Positions 49,010-63,159 of a stretch of DNA of 64,000 nt are shown one piece after another. The stretch comes from Glandiceps talaboti. Taxonomy: Eukaryota > Hemichordata > Enteropneusta > Spengelidae. Below the pieces are notes generated by a model. It was not told the origin of the DNA and made no database searches. It saw nothing but the letters and a program-made list of their open reading frames with translations. Position 1 is the first letter of the stretch. Every line of letters starts with the position of its first letter. The stretch spans positions 19,992,151 to 20,056,150 of the forward strand of contig NC_135563.1 of assembly GCF_964340395.1 (NCBI RefSeq). Reading direction: 5' to 3'. Position numbers and translations under genes: made by a program.

Positions 49010-51900
49010 GTTTACCGCAGCCTAATTAGCAATTGTGTGTGAAGGAACGATGGCTATTGTAGTCTCTCCAAATTAAATAACAAATCCCCCACAAACGTGA
49101 TAGAGGTTAAGTCTAACAAGACGTCCAACAATGAGAACACTGTAAACGGATATCCATAGCTTGTAATATTTTTGTAGAATAGCTTGTATTGAAAAGATTC
49201 GCCCGAGGCCTTTAGAGTATTACTTTTCGTTTCCGGTGCATGTTGCAACCGAAAGATTAATGAAAAACGCGAGGCAAACCTTTAGGTATTAGCTAGCATA
49301 CCAAATCATGACATTGATGCACGTTGTACAATCCATGATGTCGAGTTCGGAATTTTGACCTAAGAAAAAAGAAACGTTGACTGACAGCATGTAAGCGCTT
49401 GAAAGAAAGCAAATCAAACAATCAAACCGGGTATAGTTATGAATTATGTTAATATTTTGCAGGCGAATATTAAACCTGAGAATTACGTCATCACACCAAG
49501 CATACCATTTGACTAGTTCGTCTAAGCTGAACATAATATTCAGAAGTAACATTTTAATTAATAAAAAATAAAAAAATATCACCACTCACTTATTAACTTT
49601 ACCTTGACTTTTGACCTTGATAATATGAACTAATTGGCAATTTAGAACGGATTATTATTCCAGTGGATTTTCTAGTTCTAATTTCATTATAGTATTTTGC
49701 CACTTGACACGATCAACCCGTGTACGATATCTGAGAGGCAGGGTCATTTATTTGTAATCTTCCCTATAGCATGACTGCCACTGATAACTAAGCCGTCGTT
49801 TTTCTTGAAAATCTTACAATTCGCCCATTACCTAACCAACGTGAATAAAAGGTAAGCCATGGAAATCACCAAGCAATTAACAGACTCGTAACATGATATG
49901 CCCTCTTTAACGCAAGTCAATGAGATTCCTTAGATGGGTAGATTTCTGTACAAAGTAGGAAGGAACTGCTCCATTGTCCTCTAATTAGTTTTATTCAATA
50001 CAATGTTATGTTCCGACTTTTAGCTACAAGCACTGTTCATTATTCACATATTATTTTGACCATTAGCTTATCTCTCTACCGTATACTGTTCGCTGGGGTT
50101 TCAAGAAACCAGTTAAGGGTATATGGACTGTATGTAATATTTTTTGGTGTGTTCCATATCTCAGACCACTATTTTTAGTGGTTTGAGTCCATATGCATCA
50201 TGAAGCTAGCAACACTTCCGCACAGAGCGATATCATAGTCTATTCTGTTGTTATAGATAGCTTAAAGTCTTAAAATAACAGACATGGGGTCATATTCCGT
50301 GTGCACAAATCGTTTTGTCGCTTATCGCTCCATTTGACCTGTGCCGCTTACACCGTTGAAAACAACATAACATCTGTTACCTTATCGCATATCACGTGCA
50401 GGAGTCTGCTTTTCCTGTTTAGCAACCAGGCATTCCTAATATAAAATAACTATTTAAACTATAATGTAATAGCTTCAATAATTGTCAATATGCCAAAGCG
50501 GCTTACGACTAGATAACATCGAGCATATGGTTAGAAATATCGACACCCATAGATTAAATGTCACGCCTGTCACTCCATTCTTGAAGAGACGAGTTGACAT
50601 GCAATATACTTCCTTTGAAACAATGAAATGCCTTGGACTCCGTAAAAAATGCAGTAGTGAAAATCCGATGTGTTTGTAAGAGCTATGTGCTGCGATGAAT
50701 TACTCCCTTTTAGAGTTGTTCCCCAATTTCTCAATTCGCAACTAGAGTAGAAGCTACTAATGTGTTAGATCAAAAGCAACGACCGGCGATAGTGCTGTCC
50801 CTGGATAAAGGAATCCGAATCTCTTGATAGTCGTGACTTTCCGTTGTTAGATTGCATTGTAAAAGGTTAATGTTAGCAGTATTTTGATAGCAGAATGACA
50901 TGTAATGCAAACCTTTCGCACCAAGGGGGAGATAAAATGTCTAATTACCGAAGACACGTGTAAAGTACTTGTTTCCTACTTGCACCTAGCAAAGTAAAAT
51001 TAGACAATTTTATGGTCCACTACTGTCCTATCTATGTCATCATCAAAATTGGCAAAATGTCTCTTTATCGACACAGGTCTCTTAATGTACATTTCAACGC
51101 CGATGGCATTATCAGGTTATATCCTGATGCATTATGGTCCGACAGGATTTGTACATCCTTGTAAACAGCATATACCTATCCAATTAGTACGCTGTTCGAT
51201 GTAGTGGATTAAGAAGTAATACTTCTATGTGGAGACCGGTTGTTAAATAAAGCCCTTTACGATCATAGGAAATCAAAGTTCTTCAAAATTTAGGTTTCTT
51301 ATCAAGATTGCACACTGTAAAGTGGATGAGTTAAACGGAAGCCAGGGTGGAAACCTCACAAAAGTTTAAAGCTGTGAAATGCATAGTAATAAATCCATCT
51401 TTGATAACAGTTAACTTACTCGTTTTGTCATTTTGTGTTCAATTTTTACCAGTTTATCATGATATTCAAACTCAGATAGACAACAGTGTTAAGTATAGAT
51501 TATAACAGTTACTATCATTTTTTACAGGTGGTTGAAAGGTATTAAACCTGCACTAGCTGCAACTGGGACATTTTTTTTATCTTCAAATAACCAAAATTTA
51601 ATATATATTCACTGAAAATCGGTCAATTACTTTTAAAGCGCTGATCTTTGGGTGCGCAACCAAACATCGATTTGATTTGATTTGTCGTTTATACAGCTAC
51701 AAAAAATAAGTTTATCCAAACCTATACACGATGTGCGATATTTATTTTACGAGTAAGCTTACGTTATTTCACCGAACAAAACATTTAAAAAAACCCGTTC
51801 CAGTTGCAGACAGTACACCTTTAATTCACTGAATACACAAATGCGTCACTGCTCAAGAACATACATTCATGTGTTCATAATGAATTTTGAACATCATCCC
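49010..51900. other. non-coding DNA
   Basis: Short frames at 49054-49248, 49289-49585 and 50482-50679 have no recognisable motif. No arrays or inverted repeats of note. Confidence 0.5.
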
Positions 51901-51903
51901 GGC

Positions 51904-52065
51904 ACATACATACATACATACATACATACATACATACATACATACATACATACATACATACATACACACACACATGCACGCACAGACACACATACATACA
52001 TACATACATACATACATACATACATACATACATACATACATACATACATACATACATACATACAT
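51904..52065. repeat. (CATA)n array
   Basis: CATA units with a central CA/GCACG interruption (about 51963-51990). Frames across it are artefacts. Confidence 0.97.
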
Positions 52066-53128
52066 GCTATTTTCTATTCTGATAACTACATTTTTATAGG
52101 TTTTCATGCCGTATGTTCCTATTATTAGGTGTCAACGTCATTTCGCTAGAACGCGTTCCGTCGCGTCAATAAATTCACTGTCTACAAATGCATATTGCAA
52201 ATATCCCATTTTTCTATACAAAGGTCAGGTTAATTTGAAGTGTTAGTAACAAATGACAAAGATCGACGTATCATGATATGTAACTTAGCTTTATCTATAT
52301 TGGGAATTTGCTACTATGTGTATTTGTAAACAGGGTTTTAGACTGATACAATCATTTATGAAAAGAGTGCGTCCTTATGAATTTGTGTAACAAGCCCACA
52401 ACAATTAGGTTGTTTTTCACTTATTATAATAAAACCTAATTTTATCTTTGTATCCTGTAATCCGCCACTTAGACAGGTTCACGACCCCAATATCTCATGA
52501 ACTCGTATTCGTCGTTGTTGAGTGCTCGCCTATATATGTTAGCGATACCTTATGCTCAGCTCATAAATATGTTGTTCAAATGTTTCTACTTTCGCACGTT
52601 TTTACTTGATCACATTTATCATGAAAATGAAAGTATTATATAACGTTGGTGAAAAAATAGCAACATGAAAGACAGGCAATGAAAACTATATTTAGGTTCA
52701 AATAACTATAACTTACAATATTTTACTGAAATTTCTGCTGGTATTTAAAAGGACGAAGTTAATATTCTATTTTTGTCAATCGCAATTCAACCATTGCTGA
52801 CATGAGTAACGTTTAGATAACCTACACCTTCTAAAACGTGTAAGCCTACAAGAATCGTTTTAGACAACTGTTGCCATACACAACACACAGTTGTGTGTAG
52901 TAATATCCTAACTAATGTGTTGAAGAGAAAACAAACAATTCAATACTTTATAAACAATTGTTTTCACCCCCCCCCAACCCCAACCCCAACGAATAGTCGA
53001 GGTCATCATAACACTTATTCGACATTGAAGAAACAAGGAAATGGTTTTCATCACCATTTCCTACGTTTTGCCCTTACCGTGTGTGCTTTCTTAAATGATA
53101 GAATGCATTATGTATTGATGATTATCGC
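52066..53128. other. non-coding DNA with a C-rich tract
   Basis: A C-rich run with CCCCAA units (52966-52990) is the only notable local feature; its minus strand reads as TTGGGG units. The frame 52893-53171 crosses it and has no domain. Confidence 0.5.
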
Positions 53129-53129
53129 A

Positions 53130-53130
<1 letters not shown>

Positions 53131-53162
<32 letters not shown>

Positions 53163-53215
53163 AATTTGTAGAGCGCCAAAATCCAGGCGAAGTTCTGTTC
53201 AGGGGCGCTGGATGG
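53131..53215 (-). mobile_element. retroelement 3' tail with (GATT)n, minus strand
   Basis: Read on the minus strand, this is a short body with AGCGCC...GGATTTTGGCGCTCTACAAATTATTTT followed by a GATT array (plus-strand ATCA, 53131-53159). The GGCGCTCTA-ATA-TTTT junction into a microsatellite matches the 3' end of the LINE remnant at 14672-14691. It is probably a short, 5'-truncated LINE or a SINE that shares the LINE tail. Confidence 0.55.
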
Positions 53216-54361
53216 TTAATTCACACCGTAGGCTTTACAAAACAAATGTGTCGTGTACGTTTATATATAACGTTAGATGTAAAAACTGCACCAATTTCAA
53301 TTTAGAGACTAAAAATCTACCCCAGCAGTTTACCATTATAGTAGCACTCTGACTGGCTGGTATACTTTATTTCGTAGAGCTGATTGTTGCATAACATGGT
53401 GAGTGTGGACTTCACATACTAAACCGATATTTCGTAATGTAGCCTTTTGTACACACATACGTCCCTATATTAATGAGATATGAAGGCGAACTACTGTGAC
53501 AACTAAAAATACTCGATTATGAAGTGCACTGTAAGTAAACTTGGTATCTAACTCGGTTCATCACTAATACATTTAATCTACAACGTTTTCTTATTAAACA
53601 ACTGGTTTCCATAGCAATGCTCATCGACTACAATACCCAACACAATGGCTATGGAATCTAGGCGCTACCGTGGGTCAGTTTGGATCGCGTAGCATCACTT
53701 AATATATAGACGCATGAGAAAATTCCTTTCTTAGGTGATGGGAGCACACCGTCACATGATACACTGGTATTTGATTAATGCACCAATAGAAGCCGACGCG
53801 TTACTTTACTTGAAGTCGTTTCATTATATATGGATACTATATCACCATTAATGAGTATGTCATGCCCAACTTTTTTATAGTATTCCAACAGCGACTATAG
53901 ATGCAAAGTCGCACGTTGTACATTTGACTGGAATAATTAGAATTCACGGTAATGCAGTTATGTACGTGGTTTACGACATTTTGTCTGACATTTATGACCA
54001 ACTGTTAACTAGAGTTTGATGCAAAATAGCTGTAGTTATATCGCAACAGCAGTATAATTATGGTTTATAAACATGAAGGTTTCTAATCTAGACTAGCGTG
54101 TTCTTCATTATTCTATATAATACAGTCCATGGATTTCACTGTAATGCATGGATTCCCAAGACAAAAACTGTTAGATCCAGAGATCTAGCGCAGATTTACA
54201 ATGATAGAAGTTTGTAATTCACTGACAGCTTGTGTTGAATTTATAAACAGAATATGACGTAGACTCACTCTTGTTGTTTTTATAAACCTGGAGGTGATAG
54301 GCTGATAATCTCATAAAATTCAAATCAAATTCATCAAACGGAAACATGATACTGAGAGATA

Positions 54362-54365
<4 letters not shown>
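53216..54365. other. non-coding DNA
   Basis: No open frame or repeat of note. Confidence 0.5.

Positions 54366-54366
<1 letters not shown>

Positions 54367-54455
<89 letters not shown>
54367..54455. repeat. pure (AT)n array
   Basis: About 44 uninterrupted AT units next to the hairpin that follows. Confidence 0.95.
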
Positions 54456-54459
<4 letters not shown>

Positions 54460-54470
54460 CATATATATAT

Positions 54471-54494
54471 ATATCTGTGAGCGTGTGCGTAATA

Positions 54495-54564
<70 letters not shown>

Positions 54565-54602
54565 CATATATACATATATATTACGCACACGCTCACAGAT
54601 AT
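54471..54602. repeat. long hairpin: unique inverted arms around an (AT)n core
   Basis: The left arm (about 54471-54508), whose unique part is TCTGTGAGCGTGTGCGTAA, is exactly complementary to the right arm ending at about 54602. The space between is an AT array, itself self-complementary, so nearly the whole 132 bp can fold. The Tyr-Ile frames on both strands are artefacts. Confidence 0.9.
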
Positions 54603-56360
54603 GGAAATATATATAATCTAACATATAAATATAATGCACGATTATCAGCAGTACTGAATCAATTCTCCGAGTCGTTGACTAGGTCATTTGTAAATATGGA
54701 AAGTGGCAAAGATAAATATTCTGATTCGATGATATTGCTTTTATAAATTATGTCTTCAAGCGCAAGTACTTGCCCTTTCACCTTTTGACAAGAAAGATCA
54801 AAACTTTGAGAATGAAAACAGAGCGGTACAAGCCTGTTCTTTGATTTGACGTCTACTACAAATCTATGTCAAACGTAAAAGGATTAGGAGACTAGTAATT
54901 GTAAATTTTAGTCACGACCCAGTAATACGAAGCGTACCTTTTTAGATGTCTCACTGATAAGGTACATATGAAAGTTGCTTTCAGGTTTCTGAAAGCAAGT
55001 CATTTTGAATCATAATGTCTTCTCATTTCTTTACTAGCCACATTTCTAATTCCTTTAAGATTTAAAACTTTACACTCCGTCAGTCATGATTTAGTGAAGG
55101 TGATGAGAGATGTGTTTTCAAGTCGGTCTCTATTGTCAAGTTGAAGATATTATCCGGTGAAATTGCCATGCATGTCTGTTCCACCTTGCTACTCAGATTG
55201 GACATGTAAGAGTTTACAAATAAGAATAAATGGTTTTAAATCTATTTGTAGGATTGTCTCACTTACTTCATTCACTCAACACGAACTTTGTTATCCTTTT
55301 TTGACACTCCGTATACCCCTCTTATTCCACTCCACCTTTACGTTGCAATTCTCTCTTTCTTTAATAATCTCCTATGTTAGAGCCACTAACAAAAAATTGA
55401 ACGTGCCCAGTTGGTGCAGCACTCATCTGAAAGTCTCATGCCAACCAACCCTTTCCTAATGCCGAAGTGTGATTGTCATCTAAACGTTAAGCCCTTCTTC
55501 GTTATGACGACTTACTTGCCCGGTAGACCGGCTTGTAGTGTCGGCTGATGCCATCTGACATTCTCAGAAGTGTTTCCGCTCTAGATAATTTGCCCGTCAA
55601 CTTTTCAATATATAAACCACTTTGAACAGAGACAAAAAAGAGCATGAAATAGTCTAAGCTCTTCTGATAACACGCTCTATATACATGTGATTTCTTTCCA
55701 CTCTCCCTCTCCCCGCCACCAGTTTTGCTCCTTCCCAATCGTTGACAGGTTGGATACCAAATTCTCAATTTAAAGTAGTCAGCCAATATTGTAGGAATTG
55801 ATATAGCTATTGTATCACAGAATCCCTTTGTACATTGATTCATATCATAAATCATGCAACAGTTACTGCTTATTAACATTCTTTACCGCCGTTATGGGGT
55901 CATGGGTCACCACGCTCGTATACATATATATATGGATATAGGTACGAGTACATCACGCTATGTCAAACAAGTTCAATTTCCCATAAATTCCCCGATGCAC
56001 AATGTAGGTCACTTGGTTTTAATTTTGATATGCATTACCCTAGAGAGATTGATAAGAAAAGAAGTTAGCTTATTTCTTCATTCTCCTTCTATTGAACACA
56101 TTAACATATGTCAAAGGGTCGTAGGCTTTAGCAGATGTTAATTGTTATGATGTACAGTCCATCCCAATAGGCCGAATCGTTTTAACAGTAATCTTTAATA
56201 CTGTTTTTATCAATTAGGAAAAGGTGTTCACAATTGTTCAAACGGTAGCTAGGTAACACAAATCAATTAGTATCAATGCCAAAGAAACAAAACACATTGC
56301 CCTGAAGTGGATGAACAAAAGTTAATAGATCTATCAAAGCTGTTATATATCGATCTCTGT
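54603..56360. other. non-coding DNA
   Basis: Frames at 55157-55459 and 55502-55879 (125 codons, minus) have no recognisable domain. No gene is supported. Confidence 0.45.
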
Positions 56361-56362
56361 GT

Positions 56363-56387
56363 TTATATATATATATATATATATATA
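56363..56387. repeat. (TA)n tract left of the foldback element
   Basis: About twelve TA units directly abut the 202-bp unique segment. Confidence 0.9.
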
Positions 56388-56586
56388 GGAAGTCAGTGGT
56401 AAGATTTGTCCGTAGTACAGTGCTCGATACGTCTGCACGCAGAGCGGAGTATATGTTGAGGGTAGAAGAAAATGAAGTCGGGTTTTATACGAGGTATATT
56501 CAGTACATCAACATCTCCTGACGAGTGATTTACTCACGAAACAGGCTTGTAGAGACGAAAAACCCGACTTGATTTTCTTCTACCCT

Positions 56587-56594
<8 letters not shown>
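56388..56594. mobile_element. foldback element bracketed by TA tracts
   Basis: A segment of about 200 bp lies between two TA microsatellites. Within it, the left arm (about 56451-56486, containing GTTGAGGGTAGAAGAAAAT) is the inverted copy of the right arm (about 56559-56594) with a single mismatch. The loop is about 72 bp. No coding capacity is evident. It fits a non-autonomous element inserted in, or carrying, TA repeats. Confidence 0.7.
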
Positions 56595-56669
<75 letters not shown>

Positions 56670-56807
56670 TACATACATACATACATACATACATACATAC
56701 ATACATACATACATACACATATACATACATACATATAGACAGACAGACAGACATACATACATACATACATACATACATACATACATACATACATACATAC
56801 ATACATA
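56590..56807. repeat. composite (TA)n-(CA)n-(CATA)n-(CAGA)n-(CATA)n array
   Basis: TA units to about 56657, a short CA run, then CATA units interrupted by a CAGA block (about 56737-56752). Frames across it are artefacts. Confidence 0.96.
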
Positions 56808-56856
56808 GCCTCCCTTTTGTGGGTGAAGAATATAAAGGTGGGATTAAAAGGTGGGA

Positions 56857-58384
<1,528 letters not shown>

Positions 58385-58428
58385 GTATGTATGTATGTAT
58401 GTATGTATGTATGTATGTATGTATGTAC
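58385..58428. repeat. (TATG)n microsatellite
   Basis: About eleven TATG units. Confidence 0.95.
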
Positions 58429-58510
58429 GTTTTATGACTTGTGACTTATTGCTCATTGTGTTATCTACGTGTATTTGAAATACCACCATCAAATAAATAC
58501 CGTAATTGTT

Positions 58511-58710
58511 ATGATGAATGCATTGCACTCCAGGCTTAAACAATAACACATGCCCGCGAGGGCAATATCACAATTTAGTGCGTACACAAAAGGGTGGCAC
58601 TCTTTTGCAAAATTTCGATGATGCTCAAACTGAAGGCTCGGACGGGCATTAAATTGTGATATTGACCGAGCGCATGTGTTAGTATTTCATTACACTGCAT
58701 TCATTCATCC
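58511..58710. mobile_element. MITE-like element with long imperfect terminal inverted repeats
   Basis: The left arm (about 58513-58581) contains AACACATGCCCGCGAGGGCAATATCACAATTTA. The right arm (about 58646-58709) is its inverted copy, with TAAATTGTGATATTG and GCATGTGTTA conserved and a GATGAATGCA-like outer end on both sides. The internal spacer is about 64 bp and non-coding. The GC content is higher than in the flanks. Confidence 0.7.
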
Positions 58711-58930
58711 TCAGACAACTATACAATATTGAACTCGAGTTACCCTACAGCTTATTCCTAATTATATCTACAAGAAATAAGTTTGTGATGCGCGGAATAC
58801 ATGCGCATCAGTCGAAATAACTCAAGCGGGCAATAGTTCCGGATAATAGTCTCTGCACGCGTGGGCAATATCATCGCGCGGGCAATACTCTATTTAAAGG
58901 TCACGTGATTCGATTCTGACCAATGACAAC
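58711..58930. repeat. cluster of GCGGGCAATA-like words, probable fragment related to the MITE
   Basis: The words GCGGGCAATA, GTGGGCAATATCAT and GCGGGCAATAC at about 58826, 58861 and 58877 echo the arm of the adjacent element (GAGGGCAATATCAC). This suggests a second, decayed copy or an extension of the element. Confidence 0.4.
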
Positions 58931-60800
58931 TTCTGTAGGAACGTTTAGGTGTAGTAATGTTCCATGTTATTATATACATAATATTGCACTATTCTGATCT
59001 AATATGATCCGGATTCGAATCCAGGACAAGTAATTATTTCTCTTCAAACACTGATTCAAGAGATGTCCCGTCAGAATAGCCTAGTTAACAGTGTCATTAG
59101 TACTATTATTCACAGGATAAACAAAAAGGGAGACAGTAGCTTTCATCAAGTGTAGATACGGAAGATATACATTACTGTTTATATTTGCTCAGTGCTCATG
59201 ATAATTACATGTTTACGTCATGTGTATTCTTACTTCATTAGTTATATTTGATTTCTTAGTCTCATCGGTATTATACTTTATCCCACACACACATAACTTT
59301 TCTCTATACACGTATTCACCATTCCCAGTTTGAATGACATTTGGTTGTACATCTGTTATGTTTATCTATCACTGTTTCCCTGCTATGTCTATAATTCGTC
59401 CCACTCGATTCGCTGTTTGTCAGCCTTTGCATTTGTAACATACCTCTATTCCTGTGCGACGGTATGAGTTTGAGTAGAGATAAACTGAACTTTATAGTTA
59501 TGCCATGTCACCAATTGTCTGCTTGCGAAATTATGGGAGGCGGAATATTAATCTTCACCTATAGGCAGAAGTGAGAAAAAATATTAGAAAATATAGTGCC
59601 GAATTTCAAAAGTCTTATCCCGTAGTCAAATAAAGAAAATAGCGATGAGATATTGTGTGACATACTCGTGATGAATAGCAGTACGTAAACTTGCTCAAAA
59701 GCTTTTAATTTGCAGTAAAACTATAGTAGTCTATCGTGTATGAGACTCTCAATCAGACCATCAGTGTTAAAAAGGAAATTGTTTAAGTTGAAGGAGATTG
59801 GAGAAAACCGGTAAGAATTATGAGAAGTGAACTCCAGCGTCATATCATGGATAGTGTAATTAAGGGTTGTCCGTTCAGACACTGCACAGAAAATGTAATT
59901 TAGAGACCAAAACGTTATCAGGCACCATTTCGAATGAATGTTTTGATCTCTCCCGATCCACGTAACTTACAATCAGAAAACCAATTGACATTGCAATAAA
60001 TAATTTAAAACTTAAGGAAATATTCGAGTTAATATCCAAAGTAAACGTTATTATAATGTAAGAAAATTCTAATACATATCGCCGACTTTCTGTTGATTTA
60101 GTTGCTCCATCCCCCACCACCCACGAAAAATGCACATGCCTCGAAAGGTATTGCCGATTTATTTGATTATTAACGTTTTATCGTGGCACTACCAGCAGAG
60201 TTGACTCAAGTTTGACATCAAATACTTCCGATGAGTTAAAACAGAGTGGCGTAAGAGAGCTTATTTCAATAGAACCTTACTGTTTCACTTGTTTGTAGAT
60301 ATTTTATGATCTACGAACAATGGAACTTTTCAATATTTGTGAAGCCGTTATAGTTTATTGTATCGCTGCTTTGTTTGATCAATGAGTACCATTAGATCAT
60401 CACTTATGTTTTTTTAATAGTAAAGTGCTTTTCGGCTTCCAATTGAAAATTCAAATAAGTGAATTTGACGTAGTAGGTAATCACACTAATGTGTCGTTAC
60501 ATAGCATTTTTGTTGCCTTGATCTTTGCAACGTAACTGCATATAAAATGTGAGATATCTCCCGGAGTTTCAAATGGCTATTTCCATGTCTATGCACACAT
60601 GCATGCCAATGTGACTAGTTAAGTGGCATATGGATATAAGAGTCATTTAAATAAAAATAGCTTTAATTATCGTCTTGTACATACGAGAGATGGGCTTGAA
60701 ATGTGAGCAAATGAGGAGGGACTAATATCATGTCCATGTTGTACCAGATGGAGTTTTTTTTATTAATGCTGTATTTTGGTGTATATGATATGAATGTGTG
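58931..60800. other. non-coding DNA
   Basis: The minus frame 59875-60135 has no recognisable domain. A B-box-like GGATTCGAATCC at about 59011 has no accompanying tRNA structure. Confidence 0.5.
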
Positions 60801-60805
60801 TGTGA

Positions 60806-60868
60806 ATGGAAAGGATGGTGGTTGTGGTGGTGGTGGTGGTAGGGAGGGTTGGGGTTGGGATGGGGTTC
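60806..60868 (+). repeat. (GGT)n and G-rich tract
   Basis: GGT triplets are followed by several runs of three or four G (about 60840-60866), with G-quadruplex potential on the plus strand. Confidence 0.85.
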
Positions 60869-62980
60869 AGGTGAGTTAAAACAAATTAATTTGTTAATAG
60901 GATGATAGGTGAAGTGATTTGCTATGTGTGTGCTGCGGGGATGGGTAGAGTTCTCGTCGTTTAATCAGAAGAGTAACGCCCTGTCTATACAGTACAAGAG
61001 GATGTGCTACTCATCAAGTCCATGAAAGATTGCCAATCCTGCCCATTCTGTGACGTAGGTAAAGCTGTGCTCTGCCATGCATCATGGAGGTTACGTATCA
61101 GGTCAGTAAATCTTTCATAATACAAACAGTTAATTTTTTGCAAAACAGCTATCGTCTCGTGCTAACAGTTCCTATCATAAAGTGACTGATTATACGATTA
61201 AGTTTACTTATATACAATATGCATAGTTAAAGAGGCATTATTTCTATGCTAATGTCTGTTTAACACGAACTATACAGTTATAATGTTTAGAAGAAATGTG
61301 TTGGTATTATAATTACTCGTACCCATGCACTCTGTTTTCCGATGCTTGCACTGAGATGAATTAAACAGATACAGTAAAACAATATCGAACACATTATTGC
61401 ATACATGTATGCAAATGAGCGAGTTTGTTTATGAATGATCTAAGAGTAGCAAATGTAGCCAGGGTTTACATTTTTTTAATTGGCTGCTTATATAATATAA
61501 GTTAGTTCAAATTAGGGTTTTAACGGTTGCAGAGTAATTCGTCCACACACTAGTAACAAATATATGGAAGTTGAAAGTGAATACAAGTAAATTGGAAGTT
61601 ATGGTTTTAGGTGAGTTAAAGTTCATTCAAAGTTTATCCTTTATGTAAGTAACGCGAAGATGTTTTTAAATACAGCTACCCTGGTTTACTAATATCCACA
61701 GGTCTGTGGAGCAAGGCCCAGAAGCCACTTACATTTCAATCAACTAAAGCTCTATCCAGTACAATGAAACCTTTCTTGTACTGTTAGTTGATGTCTCCTT
61801 GGCCGTTGAAGTATTTGATGGCAAAACTTTAATACTCACGAATTATGGAAATATTATCTGGGGCGAACAAGCACAAGAACAAAATATTAATTAGCATACT
61901 GTATCTATGAATGTTGTCATGTGATGATGAAAACTGATGATGAAAATTAGCATACTAGTTAAAAAATAATTTTTGAGGGATTTACTTTGTCAAAGATTAT
62001 CATAGTGTATTCCAAATGTAACTACCTAACGTAAGTTTGGTAATTTTTTTGTCATGCTGGCCATGGTTGTGAATAAATGGACCAGACTATAATTTACATC
62101 AGATCGACGACTGACATACCGTATCCTGATCGAGGCTGAAAAAGGAAGACAGGTTGGGTATTTGAACAGTTTTTTTTCAGTAATAGGAATCTATCAAGTC
62201 AGGATACCCTTGATAATTACCGATGGCTGGTTGTCGCAAATAAAACTACTCACAATGTTCGATGTAAAGTCTCCTTCGTCTTGTATTGAAGTACAGACTT
62301 GGGACACTGTCCATATCAAAACTCACATAAATAATATTGCAGACGACGCTAACGATTGCTCATTGATGAAATGCTCAGTTCCACACTATGTAGAATTCAC
62401 AGTCCCGGCAGAACGTTGACTTTCTAAGCAATAACAGAGTGTAGAACTTCAACATACAGAAATCCAACAGCATACTACAGCAACGTACGCATTGCAGGTT
62501 TATCATAGGTCAAATCTGGAGTTCAGCTCCATGAACTGTCAAACATCGTCCCTTTTAGCGTCAAACCAACTCGGTTGCCACACACTGTTGGATGATTATA
62601 ATTGCCACCAGGTGTCGTTCATAGTATATGCAAATTAAATCAAGTTGTTCATTCACTTTCAGCCATCTGTCGAAACATTATGCTAATTTACTACCTAACT
62701 GGTACTATATGCAAGCAAACATGCTTCTTATTTCCATATTTTGTCAACAACTTTGACAGGTCAATCTAATGTACTGACCCCCAAATCAACTTTACTAATT
62801 ATGTCCCCAGTCTGTGACAAGTAGATTTTAATAACCTTGTTCGATGAGTCCACGCATAAAAATCATTTTGTAGTCGAGGTAATATGGTATTTCCATTTTT
62901 CTCCTTTTTTTCTCTCTCACAGTAAACTGTATTCTCCAGAACTACGTACAAGCATTGCCTCATATTACTTGGTTACATTG
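60869..62980. other. non-coding DNA
   Basis: The frame 62162-62419 (85 codons) has fairly protein-like composition but no recognisable motif and no supporting neighbours. No gene is supported. Confidence 0.45.
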
Positions 62981-62984
62981 AATC

Positions 62985-63102
62985 AGTCTCCCCCTCTCCG
63001 TGTGTACGTCTGGGTTTGTCCCTTTCCTGTGTCTCTTCCTCCCTCTGTTCGCGTGTCTCTCTGCCTCTATCTGTCTTTCCTCTCTGTTGTTTGTTCCTAT
63101 CA

Positions 63103-63158
<56 letters not shown>
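62985..63158. repeat. pyrimidine-rich tract and (CTGT)n array
   Basis: CT-rich sequence (about 62985-63085) leads to a pure CTGT array (63104-63158). The frames 62837-63212 run across it and are artefacts. Confidence 0.93.

Positions 63159-63159
<1 letters not shown>

Noticed and set aside
55502-55879. 125-codon minus-strand frame
   Set aside because: No motif or domain; composition fits a chance frame.
58990-59030. tRNA-like B box GGATTCGAATCC
   Set aside because: No A box at the right distance and no cloverleaf pairing; the word is simply palindromic.
62162-62419. 85-codon plus-strand frame
   Set aside because: Protein-like in places but with no family resemblance or context.
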